A stretch of DNA of 64,000 nucleotides from Erwinia typographi (GTDB taxonomy: Bacteria > Pseudomonadota > Gammaproteobacteria > Enterobacterales > Enterobacteriaceae), in assembly GCF_000773975.1 (NCBI RefSeq), contig NZ_JRUQ01000018.1:1-64000 (forward strand), given 5' to 3'. The notes under the pieces are model-generated. The model was not told the DNA's origin. It saw only the letters and a program-made list of their open reading frames with translations, and did not search any database. The position numbers were made by a program, and so were the translations under genes. Positions 54,298 through 62,533 of the stretch are shown here, piece after piece (the first letter of the stretch is position 1; every line of letters starts with the position of its first letter).

Positions 54298-54750
54298 CGT
54301 CACCGGCTCCGTTTCGTCGGACTGCTCTGTGCCGCCATTCAAGCACCTCCGTCAGCGTCATGTTCTCCGTGGCGGAGGGCGGCCAGTGAAATACGGTGGC
54401 GATATCCGCCACCAGATCGTCTGTCGTCAGGCCGTCTGGAAATCCGACGTCACCGACTTCGGCAACAAAAAAGTGACCACCTCCACCGACAGCGAAAGCA
54501 AATCGGCCGGGTCCATTTCGTTGATTTCATGCGGCTGGAGCGCAGGCATCGAAATGCGTGGCAGCACCACCATCATGGCGTTCACGTCCATATCCATCAG
54601 CGCCTGAAGGCGGGTGCCGCGCAGTGCGCCGGACTGAGGCTTGCGCAGGGTCACCTGGGTGATGGTTTCCTTACCGCGCTGCACAGGGGTATCCAGCATC
54701 ACGATTTTTTGCAGCGGAAGGGTTACCGCCTGTTCCGTTTCTTTAACCAT
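54290..54750 (-). CDS. E: P2 gpE and frameshift product E+E' (tail chaperones)
   Basis: The zero frame (54427-54750) encodes the 107-residue E protein starting MVKETEQAVTLPLQKIVMLD. Near its end a slippery T-TTT-TTG heptamer (54472-54466) allows a -1 shift. The shifted frame continues to a TGA at 54290 and ends in VRRNGAGDDE, giving a fusion of about 153 residues. P2 makes gpE and gpE+E' in the same way as tail assembly chaperones, the counterpart of lambda gpG/gpGT. Preservation of the heptamer and of the whole shifted frame argues that the tail genes are still functional. Confidence 0.88.
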
Positions 54751-54808
54751 TTCTTTTATTTCCTGAATTCAGTGAGAAAGAGCGGCAGGCGTCACCCTGC
54801 CGGTGTTA

Positions 54809-55324
54809 TCAGAGGCCCAGCGCGTTGCGGTGGGCTTCAAGCAGGTCAACGCCGTCGACAATTTCGACCATGTTCACGTTATCCACCTCGTAAACCACCT
54901 CGCCATTAATTGTCAGTCTGGCGTAGCTGTTGGTGCCGGACACTTTTGTGGTACTGGACTCGCCGGTTTTCCATTCGCCCGAGTCCACTTCCTTGTGGCG
55001 GCCGCGCACAACCAGCTCCACCGCCTGAACCTCAGCGGTGTCATCACGCTGGATAGAGCCGGTGAAACGCAGCTGGATCCCGTCCGCTCTGGTGGCCCCC
55101 ATCTGTTTAAACAGCAGCAGCTCCGTGCCGCCAATCGAAAACTCCGTATCCAGCGCGCCGTCATCCAGCCCCATATCAATATCCACCGCGCCGGGCATCC
55201 CGCCGCCACGGTATTTTTCAAACTTGCGGGTAAACTTCGGCAGCGTCACGGACTCCACCACGCCCATCCAGTTGTTACCGGCGTTAAAAAGATTCAGGTG
55301 CTTGAGCTTGCGGGGTAAGGCCAT
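54809..55324 (-). CDS. FII: P2 gpFII-like tail tube protein
   Basis: A 171-residue major tail tube protein, within one residue of P2 FII. It starts MALPRKLKHLNLFNAGNNWM, then VVESVTLPKFTRKFEKYRGG, GGMPGAVDIDMGLD and a C-terminal YEVDNVNMVEIVDGVD. It forms the inner tube, the phage counterpart of Hcp. It follows FI by 12 bp. Confidence 0.96.
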   Translation of the reverse strand: MALPRKLKHLNLFNAGNNWMGVVESVTLPKFTRKFEKYRGGGMPGAVDIDMGLDDGALDTEFSIGGTELLLFKQMGATRADGIQLRFTGSIQRDDTAEVQAVELVVRGRHKEVDSGEWKTGESSTTKVSGTNSYARLTINGEVVYEVDNVNMVEIVDGVDLLEAHRNALGL

Positions 55325-55336
55325 TTTTGTGTCTCC

Positions 55337-56509
55337 TTATGCGCTGACGCGGCTGGCAAAGTTCACCAGGTACTGGTCAGTGATACGCTGACGCAGCAGC
55401 AAATTCTCCAGCGGCGGCACCGGGGTGTAATCGTAATCAATCAGCAGCTGGCCCGCTTTCAGCGTGTCTCTGGTGTTCACGCTTTCATCCAGCCAGCAGT
55501 CACCGCCGATGAGGTAACCCTGATTCACCAGGCTGCGCAGCTCGGCGCGGATACCTTCGATAATGTCACGGGCAAGCGACGGGTTTAGCGCGCCGTCAAC
55601 GGCCCACATATGCGCCTCCGCCATCGTGTCCGCCAGCACCTGCGCGGTGCGCGTGTAGTTCTCAAAGGCAAACAGCGGATCGTCACTCAGGCAGCGCGAA
55701 CCCCAGAAGCGGAACCCGTCCTTGCGAATAAGCGTGGTGATGTCGTTCTGGTTCAGCAGTCCGGCATCGGTGGCCGGATCCTGTAAATCCCAGAACACAT
55801 CGGCGGAAATGCCGGTCACGCCGTTCACGCCAACGTTCGACAGGCTTTTGTGCCAGCCGGTCTGTTCGTCAATTTTGGCGCGCAGACCCAGCGCGCGGGC
55901 GGTAGCGTAAGCCGTCGCATCCGCACTGGTGACGGTGTCAAAGTTGATGAAATCGGGCCAGATAAGCATCCCTTCGCGCTGGCTGAAGTTAGCCCGGTAA
56001 GCGATGGCCTCTTCTACGGTTTTGCAGCCGTATGCCGCCAGATAGGCAAAGCCGCGCAGACTCTGCGCCACCGACAGCAGCTCCGTTGCCACCGCCTGGG
56101 TGTCATGCCCCGGTACGCCAAGAATGCGCGGCTTGACGCCCACCTGTGCCTGTGCGGCTAGCAGCGCCTTCATCCCGGTGCGTTTGCCGTCAGGCGTCAC
56201 GCCGCCGATGATGTTGGAAGAGGTTTCCGCTTCGGTGTCACCCTGCGCCACGCGCACGACAACAGTGACGGGTTTCGCCTGGTCGGCGATGGCATCCAGC
56301 GAACGGGCCAGCGTGCCGGACTCTCCGGCCTGGCCGCTGGCGGTGAGGACGTCAGTCAGCAGTACGGGCGTGTTCAGTGGAAACACGGTTGCATCGGCAT
56401 CATCGCCGGTGCAGACCATGCCCACTATTGCCGTGCTCACGGTAGTGATGGTTCGGGTGCCGTCGTTGATTTCCTCAACGCGCACGCCGTGATGATAGTC
56501 TTGCGCCAT
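55337..56509 (-). CDS. FI: P2 gpFI-like contractile sheath protein
   Basis: A 390-residue tail sheath protein close to P2 FI in length. The start is [20 protein letters not shown]; within it are [37 protein letters not shown] and [20 protein letters not shown]. It is the first gene of the FI-FII-E-T-U-D operon, with an Ogr-type element centred about 79 bp before the ATG. Confidence 0.96.
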   Translation of the reverse strand: MAQDYHHGVRVEEINDGTRTITTVSTAIVGMVCTGDDADATVFPLNTPVLLTDVLTASGQAGESGTLARSLDAIADQAKPVTVVVRVAQGDTEAETSSNIIGGVTPDGKRTGMKALLAAQAQVGVKPRILGVPGHDTQAVATELLSVAQSLRGFAYLAAYGCKTVEEAIAYRANFSQREGMLIWPDFINFDTVTSADATAYATARALGLRAKIDEQTGWHKSLSNVGVNGVTGISADVFWDLQDPATDAGLLNQNDITTLIRKDGFRFWGSRCLSDDPLFAFENYTRTAQVLADTMAEAHMWAVDGALNPSLARDIIEGIRAELRSLVNQGYLIGGDCWLDESVNTRDTLKAGQLLIDYDYTPVPPLENLLLRQRITDQYLVNFASRVSA

Positions 56510-56578
56510 GTAACGAATCTCCTGGTAAGGGGTTTCGCTATGGTGAAAGGTACTGCGGTGAACTGCACCCGGTTACCG

Positions 56579-56598
56579 TTGTGTGGGAAAGGGCACAA
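56579..56598 (-). promoter_or_regulatory. Ogr-type activator site of the FI operon
   Basis: TTGTG-N10-CACAA, a perfect 5-bp dyad that contains TGT-N12-ACA, the pattern bound by Ogr/Delta. Its centre is about 55 bp upstream of a start point that would lie 25 nt before the FI ATG. Confidence 0.75.
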
Positions 56599-56628
56599 AT
56601 AAAACAGGCCCGCTGCCGGGCCAGTCTG

Positions 56629-57048
56629 TCAGGCGGGTATCTCAGGCCATGCTATATCAGGAGCCAGTGAAATATCCGTTCTGTTCAGATAAACGCGATA
56701 CTGCTTCCACGCGTTCAGTGAAGCGATTTCGGCATCCGTCGCCATGTTCAGATCGACAGCATCCTGCAAAGGCTCAACGGCCTTATCAGCAATCAGACGC
56801 AGCTCAGCACGACGTTGCTCTGCGGTGGCAACCCGTTCTTCCTGTGAAGGTGCGGGCGCGTCTTCCCATAATGGCTGACCGCTGACACAGGTCAGGACTT
56901 TGCCATCAGGTGTGGCACAGGTGAACTGGTTAAAAACGTCTTCAGAAATTTCCACCACATCGGCAGGCCAGCTGCCTGCCGCGTCGTAATAGCTTCTGAA
57001 TGCGTCCTGATAAAACGCGAGATTCGAGGGGGAGAAGTAAAATTTCAT
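56629..57048 (-). CDS. Tail fibre assembly protein (gpG position)
   Basis: A 139-residue protein of the Caudovirales tail fibre assembly family: it opens MKFYFSPSNLAFYQDAFRSY and ends with the hallmark LNAWKQYRVYLNRTDI and IAWPEIPA. It is the chaperone that folds or attaches the fibre encoded 1 bp upstream. It takes the place of P2 G but belongs to the general Tfa group, so fibre and chaperone were probably acquired together. Confidence 0.9.
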   Translation of the reverse strand: MKFYFSPSNLAFYQDAFRSYYDAAGSWPADVVEISEDVFNQFTCATPDGKVLTCVSGQPLWEDAPAPSQEERVATAEQRRAELRLIADKAVEPLQDAVDLNMATDAEIASLNAWKQYRVYLNRTDISLAPDIAWPEIPA

Positions 57049-57049
57049 A

Positions 57050-58033
57050 TCAGTAACCTATAGAATAAATGTCATGTCCACCCAGCGCGCCCGTCTGTAC
57101 CGTGCTGACGGAGAAACCCACATGATAAGTCCTGCCAACAGAGATTATCCCGGCGGCCGTTGAATCGAGGTTTACCGCTGAGCTGGAGCCGTCAGCGTGC
57201 CATATGCCCAGGCATTCGGCTGGATAAGGCACCAGCCATGAAGAAGTGACAAGCGTACTCACGCTGGCAGGATTTGCGGAGACTTTCTGCAACAGAAAAC
57301 CATTGGGTAAGGTCAGTGCCCATTTCGTCCCGTCCGAACTTTTCACAAACTTCCATGCGCTCATGTCAGGGATCTGACCGGGGTCTGTTCCGACATCCTT
57401 CCCCGCAGCCGTTCCCAGCCCGAGATTAAGAAACAGCTTCGTAAGCAGCGCGTTATCCCCGCCAATCTCAGCAAGGGCGTTTTCGGTAAGCAGATATTGA
57501 TCGTGAGGATTGAGGTCACTTACGTGGTCAGCAAGCAACTTACTGGCGTACTGCCTGACGGTTAGTATGCTGTCATCAACATATTTTCGCGTCGCCAGCA
57601 CCACGGACGGATCGATCTTCAACGTGATGGTATCCGTACTGTTCACAATCAGGATCATGCGCACGGTCTGGGTGCGTCCGCTCCCCTCCTGCAACGCAGG
57701 CTTGTAGGTTTCCGGCGTGTTGCAGACGGCAATCAGTGTGCCATCCTCTGAATACAGCCCCATCTCACGGATCCAGAATCCCCCTTCCGTTTCGGGAATA
57801 ATCTGCTCAGCAATAATCTGACTGGCATTGTCAGGGTCAACACTCAGCGCATTAAGCGCGGCGCGACGCGTCTCGTTAACCAGCTTAGTCTGACTGGCAT
57901 TGGGTGTGGGTAATGCCCCGCCGCCATCGCCCACGGCCATCTGTGTGATGTTAAGTTTGAGTCCAAGTGCGGCAGCGTTGGCTATCATGGCGGCACCTGA
58001 ACTGGTCACGATTGCATAATATTTTTGTGTCAT
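57050..58033 (-). CDS. H: P2 gpH-like tail fibre, short form
   Basis: A 327-residue fibre, about half the length of P2 H. The N-terminal attachment domain is conserved (KYYAIVTSSGAAMIANAAAL, ALNALSVDPDNASQIIAEQI, ETEGGFWIREMGLYSEDGTL), then KIDPSVVLATRKYVDD and DLNPHDQYL. The distal part (about 230-327: WKFVKSSDGTKWALTLPNGF) is short and would be the receptor-binding tip, likely the exchangeable part. It starts within the end of I (ATGA-type overlap at 58030-58033). Confidence 0.9.
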   Translation of the reverse strand: MTQKYYAIVTSSGAAMIANAAALGLKLNITQMAVGDGGGALPTPNASQTKLVNETRRAALNALSVDPDNASQIIAEQIIPETEGGFWIREMGLYSEDGTLIAVCNTPETYKPALQEGSGRTQTVRMILIVNSTDTITLKIDPSVVLATRKYVDDSILTVRQYASKLLADHVSDLNPHDQYLLTENALAEIGGDNALLTKLFLNLGLGTAAGKDVGTDPGQIPDMSAWKFVKSSDGTKWALTLPNGFLLQKVSANPASVSTLVTSSWLVPYPAECLGIWHADGSSSAVNLDSTAAGIISVGRTYHVGFSVSTVQTGALGGHDIYSIGY

Positions 58034-58641
58034 GGTCCCACTTCCAGCAGATCGATAATGTGAACCGCCGCGCCACCATAAACAGGGCCGCTGACGGAGA
58101 TAAGTTCCGGGGTGTAGGGGTAAACCGTCAGTTCATCCCCGTCATAACTGACGACGGCCACCGGCATCTGACCGTTCACCTGAAGATTAATGGACATGCC
58201 CAGCAGATGGCGGCTGCACGGCTTCGCGTCGCTAATCAGCCGCTCAAGCTCCAGATAGGTTTCTTCCGTAATGCCCTGGTCCTGCACGCCGATATCCAGC
58301 CGGAATGTGCCCGGCGCCTCACCGGTCTGCCACCACTCAATAATGCGGATAAGAAAACCAAACGGCTCCACCACGCGACGGATGGCGCTGGTTGTGCCCT
58401 TGTGCTGATGGATATAGAACGCATCCTGAACCACCCGGCGCTTGACGCTTTCCGCCCAGCTTTCGTCCCAGCGGTCGACCGAAAATGCCCAGGCAAGATA
58501 CGGCAGAAAACTCACCGGGCAGGTGGCCGGGTTCCACAGGTCGTGCAGCGGCACGTTCAGACCGGAAATCCCGCTGCACGCCTGCGCCAGCCTGCGCTCC
58601 AGTGCAGATGAACCGGGCGGTAACAGGCTGTTATTCATCAT
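58030..58641 (-). CDS. I: P2 gpI-like baseplate protein
   Basis: A 203-residue protein of the tail protein I family. The start MMNNSLLPPGSSALERRLAQ matches P2 I, as do LWNPATCPVSFLPYLAWAFS, VDRWDESWAE, HKGTTSAIRRVVEPFGFL and EWWQTGEAPGTFRLDIGV. A longer frame from 58800 is only shadow text within J. The two ATGs (58641 and 58638) overlap the J stop. It forms part of the baseplate edge that carries the fibre. Confidence 0.94.
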   Translation of the reverse strand: MMNNSLLPPGSSALERRLAQACSGISGLNVPLHDLWNPATCPVSFLPYLAWAFSVDRWDESWAESVKRRVVQDAFYIHQHKGTTSAIRRVVEPFGFLIRIIEWWQTGEAPGTFRLDIGVQDQGITEETYLELERLISDAKPCSRHLLGMSINLQVNGQMPVAVVSYDGDELTVYPYTPELISVSGPVYGGAAVHIIDLLEVGP

Positions 58642-59552
58642 GCCTGCACCCCTTCGTCCGCCACGCTGATGTCCGTACCGGTGCAGTTGCCCGCCTGCGT
58701 GCGGTCCATGATGATGTCGGTCGCCGGTTCGGCGATTTCCACCCAGTCCACACCCGCCACGCGCAGCACCGCCCCGTAGGACTCGCGGCGCACGCTGCAC
58801 CCCAGTTTTTTCTGCTCAGTGAGATAGGCAGCAAGCCGCTCCTTTGCCGCCGCCAGACAGGGCGCGGCAGTCACGCCATCAAACAGGTGCAGTTTCGCCT
58901 GCACGCGGTAACTGAATATCGCCGCTGCCTGAACCGTCACGCGATCCGCCACCGGCCGCACACTTTCTGCATTCAGCGCCCTGCCCACAATGCCCAGTAA
59001 GTCAGCAGAGGCCAGACCGTCATCCTCACGGCTCAGGACAGTGATCAGCACGTCAGCCGGTGACGGACTGGTGGCGGATACGTCAGCCACGCGCCCGTCT
59101 GCACTCTTCGCATAAAACTCATAGGCCGCCGTGGGTCCGGCCACGGACAGGCCCTCAAAAGCGGCGGGGACACGAAGGCGCAGATCGTCGTCAGACTCCA
59201 TCACGGCATCAACCGGCGGCACGGCCTCCGTATCCGCTGGCGTGATGGTCAGGCGTGCAACGTTATTGTTTGCGGCCAGTTGTTCCAGATCGCTGCCCAG
59301 CGCATAGGCCACCATCACCGCCTGAGCCGCTTCGTTAATGCGCTGACGCAGCAGGATTTCGCGGTAAGTACTCTCCTGAAGATTCTTGACCAGCGGGTCA
59401 GACTCCAGCGCCAGCACGCGGCGCACCGCGTCCTGTTCGTCTGCCGGATAGAGTGCGGTCAGCGCCTCTTTACGCTCCGCCAGCAGCACCTCGAAATCAG
59501 GCACCGCCACCACCTGCGGTGCAGGCAACTGCGAAAGGTCAATTACCGCCAC
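58638..59552 (-). CDS. J: P2 gpJ-like baseplate wedge protein
   Basis: A 304-residue baseplate J family protein, almost exactly the length of P2 J. Text such as IDLSQLPAPQVVAVPDFEVL, AERKEALTALYP, TITPADTEAVPP, AAFEGLSVAGP and SADGRVADVSATSPSPADVL is conserved. It starts with GTG at 59552 and overlaps the end of W by 14 bp. It is the equivalent of T4 gp6. Confidence 0.94.
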   Translation of the reverse strand: MAVIDLSQLPAPQVVAVPDFEVLLAERKEALTALYPADEQDAVRRVLALESDPLVKNLQESTYREILLRQRINEAAQAVMVAYALGSDLEQLAANNNVARLTITPADTEAVPPVDAVMESDDDLRLRVPAAFEGLSVAGPTAAYEFYAKSADGRVADVSATSPSPADVLITVLSREDDGLASADLLGIVGRALNAESVRPVADRVTVQAAAIFSYRVQAKLHLFDGVTAAPCLAAAKERLAAYLTEQKKLGCSVRRESYGAVLRVAGVDWVEIAEPATDIIMDRTQAGNCTGTDISVADEGVQA

Positions 59553-59898
59553 TCGTCACCCCCGTCTGCACAGTCATTGAAACCGGTGAACCGTCATCAC
59601 GCTGGCCGGACAACGCCACCTGCATTACGCCGTCAAAACTGCTGGTAATCTCCACCGAATCCAGGCGGATGCGGGGTTCCCAGCGGCTCAGCGCGGAATA
59701 GGTCGCGGCCATCACCTGAAGACGAATAATGTCGTTTTGCGGCTGGTCAAGCAGAACCGAAAGCAGCGAGCCGTAACTGCGCCGCGCCAGTCTGCTGCCC
59801 TCCGGCGTCATCAGAATGTCCCGCACCGACTGGCGGATGTGGTCAATATCGCTGATGGCCTCACCGGTATCCCTGTTCATACCCTGGTACATACTCAC
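59539..59898 (-). CDS. W: P2 gpW-like baseplate protein (gp25 family)
   Basis: A 119-residue gp25-like protein: GMNRDTGEAISDIDHIRQSV, DILMTPEGSRLARRSYGSLL, DQPQND and RWEPRIRLDSVEI. It is the phage counterpart of T6SS TssE. The GTG at 59898 overlaps the V stop (GTGA); ATG 59892 is an alternative. Confidence 0.93.
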   Translation of the reverse strand: MSMYQGMNRDTGEAISDIDHIRQSVRDILMTPEGSRLARRSYGSLLSVLLDQPQNDIIRLQVMAATYSALSRWEPRIRLDSVEITSSFDGVMQVALSGQRDDGSPVSMTVQTGVTSGGN

Positions 59899-60473
59899 TG
59901 CGGCCCCCCGGTATTTGCCCCACCTTTTTCAACGCCGCCATGCACATGGGAATCCACAACGACGCCATTTGAACTCATCGCCCCGCCTCCCTGCGTCACG
60001 CCGCCGTTCATCACCACCGCGCTGTTAATCCGCGTCTGGTCAGCGGTCACGATGAACTGGCCGGTTTTCAGTTCTATGCTGTCTGTCGCTTCAATCAGCA
60101 CGCTTTTAATCCCCTTAATCAGCCAGCGGCCGGTGGCGGGTTCATACTCAAACCAGCCGCCGTCTGGGTACGCCGTCACGCTCGCCTCTTCAGACTCCGA
60201 AGGCGGCGCGAAGGCGTCGGAATAAACGGCGGGCAGCGCAAATGCGGTTTCCAGATTGCCGCCCATGCTGAGTAGTACCACCTGCTCACCCACGGACGGC
60301 TTCCACCAGGTGCGTGAGTTACCTGCGCGCAACGTCAGCCAGTTAATCCAGTTAGTTTCGAGGTCGCCCGTTTTCACCCGGCAAAGCCAGTTAGCCTTAT
60401 CCACCTCGGAAACGGTCCCGGTGCGGATCAGGTTAGTGATAAGGCGCATGATTTCGGTCAGTTGTGCATTCAT
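59895..60473 (-). CDS. V: P2 gpV-like baseplate spike
   Basis: A 192-residue spike protein: the OB-fold N-terminal part (LITNLIRTGTVSEVDKANWL, TWWKPSVGEQVVLLSMGG) matches P2 V. The C-terminus is a beta-helical spike ending with VVMNGG, SSNGVVVDSHVHGGVEKGG. The HxH (HVH) near the end would hold the iron atom at the spike tip. It is the first gene of the V-W-J-I-H-G operon and the last phage-type gene on this side. Confidence 0.94.
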   Translation of the reverse strand: MNAQLTEIMRLITNLIRTGTVSEVDKANWLCRVKTGDLETNWINWLTLRAGNSRTWWKPSVGEQVVLLSMGGNLETAFALPAVYSDAFAPPSESEEASVTAYPDGGWFEYEPATGRWLIKGIKSVLIEATDSIELKTGQFIVTADQTRINSAVVMNGGVTQGGGAMSSNGVVVDSHVHGGVEKGGANTGGPQ

Positions 60474-60518
60474 ACTGGGAGATTGCCACTAAGAAACATT
60501 AACTGGCAGTTGTGGGTA

Positions 60519-60538
60519 TTGTGAGAGGCGTGGTACAA
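60519..60538 (-). promoter_or_regulatory. Ogr-type activator site of the V operon
   Basis: TTGT-N12-ACAA (60519-60522 and 60535-60538), containing the TGT-N12-ACA pattern. It is centred about 55 bp before the V start codon. Confidence 0.7.
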
Positions 60539-60788
60539 AGGTTTACCTGTGCTGACTCATGCATAACCTAAAAATTTTTCTACTATGAACTCAACCGAAG
60601 CTGGCAATTTGATTTCTATTAGAAGCGGAAATTACAAACTTTGAGACGTATCAGTTAATGCATCAGGTTTAATAATTCACATCCGTGAGAAAGAATTGAA
60701 GTTATGATCTAGCTCAAAAATCATCTCTCATATCAGACATATAAAGTTGTAATATCAATGTCTCTTGCAATCAAAAAAGGGGTTTAAA
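60539..60788. other. AT-rich junction between phage tail genes and cargo
   Basis: About 250 bp without a supported gene. Base composition changes from the GC-rich tail genes to AT-rich DNA here, so this is the probable insertion or recombination boundary of the cargo. The promoter of the KTSC-like gene must lie near 60740. Confidence 0.5.
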
Positions 60789-61016
60789 ATGCCAATGTAT
60801 GCAAATAAAAGCGGTAAATCGGGAGTGCAGTCCTATGAAAATACTTCCGACGCTATAACAATACACTTTAAAGATGGATGGAAGTACGTTTATGATGCTA
60901 CTAACCCCGGGATTGCGACTGTCCTTGAGATGAAAAAACTAGCCCAAGCTGGGATTGGTTTGAATAGTTATATAAGTAGAGTGGTCAAGAAAAACTTCTC
61001 CCGTAGGTATCGTTAG
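60789..61016 (+). CDS. KTSC-like small protein
   Basis: A 75-residue protein starting MPMYANKSGKSGVQSYEN; AAGGGG precedes the ATG. The pattern of ITIHFKDGWKYVYDAT followed by a helix and NSYISRVVKKNF is like KTSC-domain proteins, small single-domain proteins of unknown role often found in phages and near mobile genes. A possible function here is unclear; it could be cargo or a small DNA- or RNA-binding protein. Confidence 0.6.
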   Translation: MPMYANKSGKSGVQSYENTSDAITIHFKDGWKYVYDATNPGIATVLEMKKLAQAGIGLNSYISRVVKKNFSRRYR

Positions 61017-61291
61017 CTGAAGACCTGAGGTGGATATATGATCAGCCCTCATAATTCATTACTTTTTTATGCTCATCCATATTGCACCAATTTAAGCCAC
61101 TAAGTAAGTCAAAGTTCAACTATCGCTTGTAGCCATTACCCAAGTCTTCTATCTGGCAGGTTTGTTCAAAAAACGGCGATGAAATAAGCGGTGCATATTT
61201 TCTAGATTTAATCAATCGAATGAAGATTGAATACTGCATCTGCGTGTGGATGAATGACACTTTAAATTTTTAGAAAAATAGAGGGATACTT
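61017..61291. other. Leader region of the EcoRII-type endonuclease gene
   Basis: 275 bp, AT-rich, no supported gene. The endonuclease promoter must lie here. AGAGGGA serves as ribosome site just before the ATG at 61292. Confidence 0.4.
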
Positions 61292-62500
61292 ATGTCGGGT
61301 TTTCATAACTGGCTGTTCGAGATAGCAGCTAAGAATCATTTTCTCTACATAAAACGGCTGTCCGCCAATGACACCGGCGCAACAGGAGGTCACCAAGTTG
61401 GGCTTTATATACCCTCAAACATTGTTGAAAAGCTTATACCTTCAATCAACCACACTCATGAACTTAATCCTTCCGTATTTCTCACAGCGCATGTCTCATC
61501 ACATGAGCGCCCAGACAGTGAAGCGCGGGCAATATATTATAACAATCGTTTTTTTGGTGGCACCAGGAATGAGAAAAGAATCACACGCTGGGGAAGAGGA
61601 AGTCCACTCCAAAATCCAGAAAATACTGGAGCCCTGACCCTCCTTGCCTTTAATCAAGATGAACAAGGCGGTGACTGTTCGGGCGTGGACGTCTGGGTCT
61701 GCGTCAGCCCGGATGAAGAAGATGTTATTGAGTCTGTGATGGGAGAAGTAATTCCTGGAATGCTCATATCTGGCCCAGCCAGTGAAATTCTGGGTGGCCT
61801 GACTTTACACCACGTCCCAGTTAACCATAGATACAATATCCCTAACGCCTGGAAACAACAGTTTCCATCAGGAAGCGAGATAATCAGCTATGCAGCCGGA
61901 CATTATGCAAAACACTCTGATGGTCCAGACGAACAGCTTGTTGACCGGCGTCGAATAGAGTACGACATCTTCCTGCTTGTAGAAGAACTGCACGTACTGG
62001 ATATCATTCGGAAAGGATTTGGATCGGTCGATGAATTTATCGCACTAGCCAACTCTGTTAGTAACCGCCGTAAATCCAGAGCAGGAAAATCATTAGAGCT
62101 GCATCTTGAACATCTTTTCACTGAGCATGGCCTGCGTCACTTCGCCACGCAGGCAGTGACAGAAGGCAACAAAAAACCAGATTTTCTATTTCCGTCTGCA
62201 GAGGCCTATCATAACGTTGGATTTCCTGAAGAAAATCTGCGTATGTTGGCCGTTAAGACGACTTGTAAAGACCGCTGGCGTCAGATACTGAATGAGGCGG
62301 ACAAAATTAGGCAGATACATCTATTTACGTTGCAAGAGGGAGTTTCTCAAGCTCAGTACAAGGAAATGCGGGAGGCGGGAGTAAGGCTGGTTGTGCCATA
62401 TTCTTTACACAAAAAATACCCGGAAGCAGTGAGAGATGAGCTCATGACGCTGCGTGATTTCATTGTAGAGCTTATCGGACTTTACGCAGAACTGCCGTAA
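61292..62500 (+). CDS. EcoRII-type type IIE restriction endonuclease (predicted CCWGG)
   Basis: A 402-residue protein that closely resembles R.EcoRII along its whole length. The N-terminal effector DNA-binding domain has YIKRLSANDTGATGGHQVGL and TRNEKRITRWGRGSPLQ. The C-terminal catalytic domain carries KKPDFLFPS (Asp297) and LAVKTTCKDRWRQ (Lys322, Lys326), with Tyr306, all shifted by two from the EcoRII numbering that I recall. EcoRII needs two copies of CCWGG and cuts before the first C. It faces the methyltransferase gene with only a 33-bp hairpin spacer between the stops. Confidence 0.93.
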   Translation: MSGFHNWLFEIAAKNHFLYIKRLSANDTGATGGHQVGLYIPSNIVEKLIPSINHTHELNPSVFLTAHVSSHERPDSEARAIYYNNRFFGGTRNEKRITRWGRGSPLQNPENTGALTLLAFNQDEQGGDCSGVDVWVCVSPDEEDVIESVMGEVIPGMLISGPASEILGGLTLHHVPVNHRYNIPNAWKQQFPSGSEIISYAAGHYAKHSDGPDEQLVDRRRIEYDIFLLVEELHVLDIIRKGFGSVDEFIALANSVSNRRKSRAGKSLELHLEHLFTEHGLRHFATQAVTEGNKKPDFLFPSAEAYHNVGFPEENLRMLAVKTTCKDRWRQILNEADKIRQIHLFTLQEGVSQAQYKEMREAGVRLVVPYSLHKKYPEAVRDELMTLRDFIVELIGLYAELP

Positions 62501-62531
62501 GTACTCCCGGCATTATTATGCCGGGAGTACT
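62500..62531. terminator. Perfect hairpin between the convergent R-M genes
   Basis: AGTACTCCCGGCAT (62500-62513) and ATGCCGGGAGTACT (62518-62531) form a 14-bp stem with loop TATT. It fills the whole spacer and should stop transcripts from both sides, though T-runs are weak. Confidence 0.8.
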
Positions 62532-62533
62532 AA

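Noticed and set aside
54298..54342. N-terminal extension of the tape-measure gene
   Set aside because: It overlaps the E' frame; the conserved start is ATG 54297.
58641..58800. N-terminal extension of gene I
   Set aside because: The Gly/Arg/His-rich text is the other frame of J; the P2-like start lies at 58641 or 58638.
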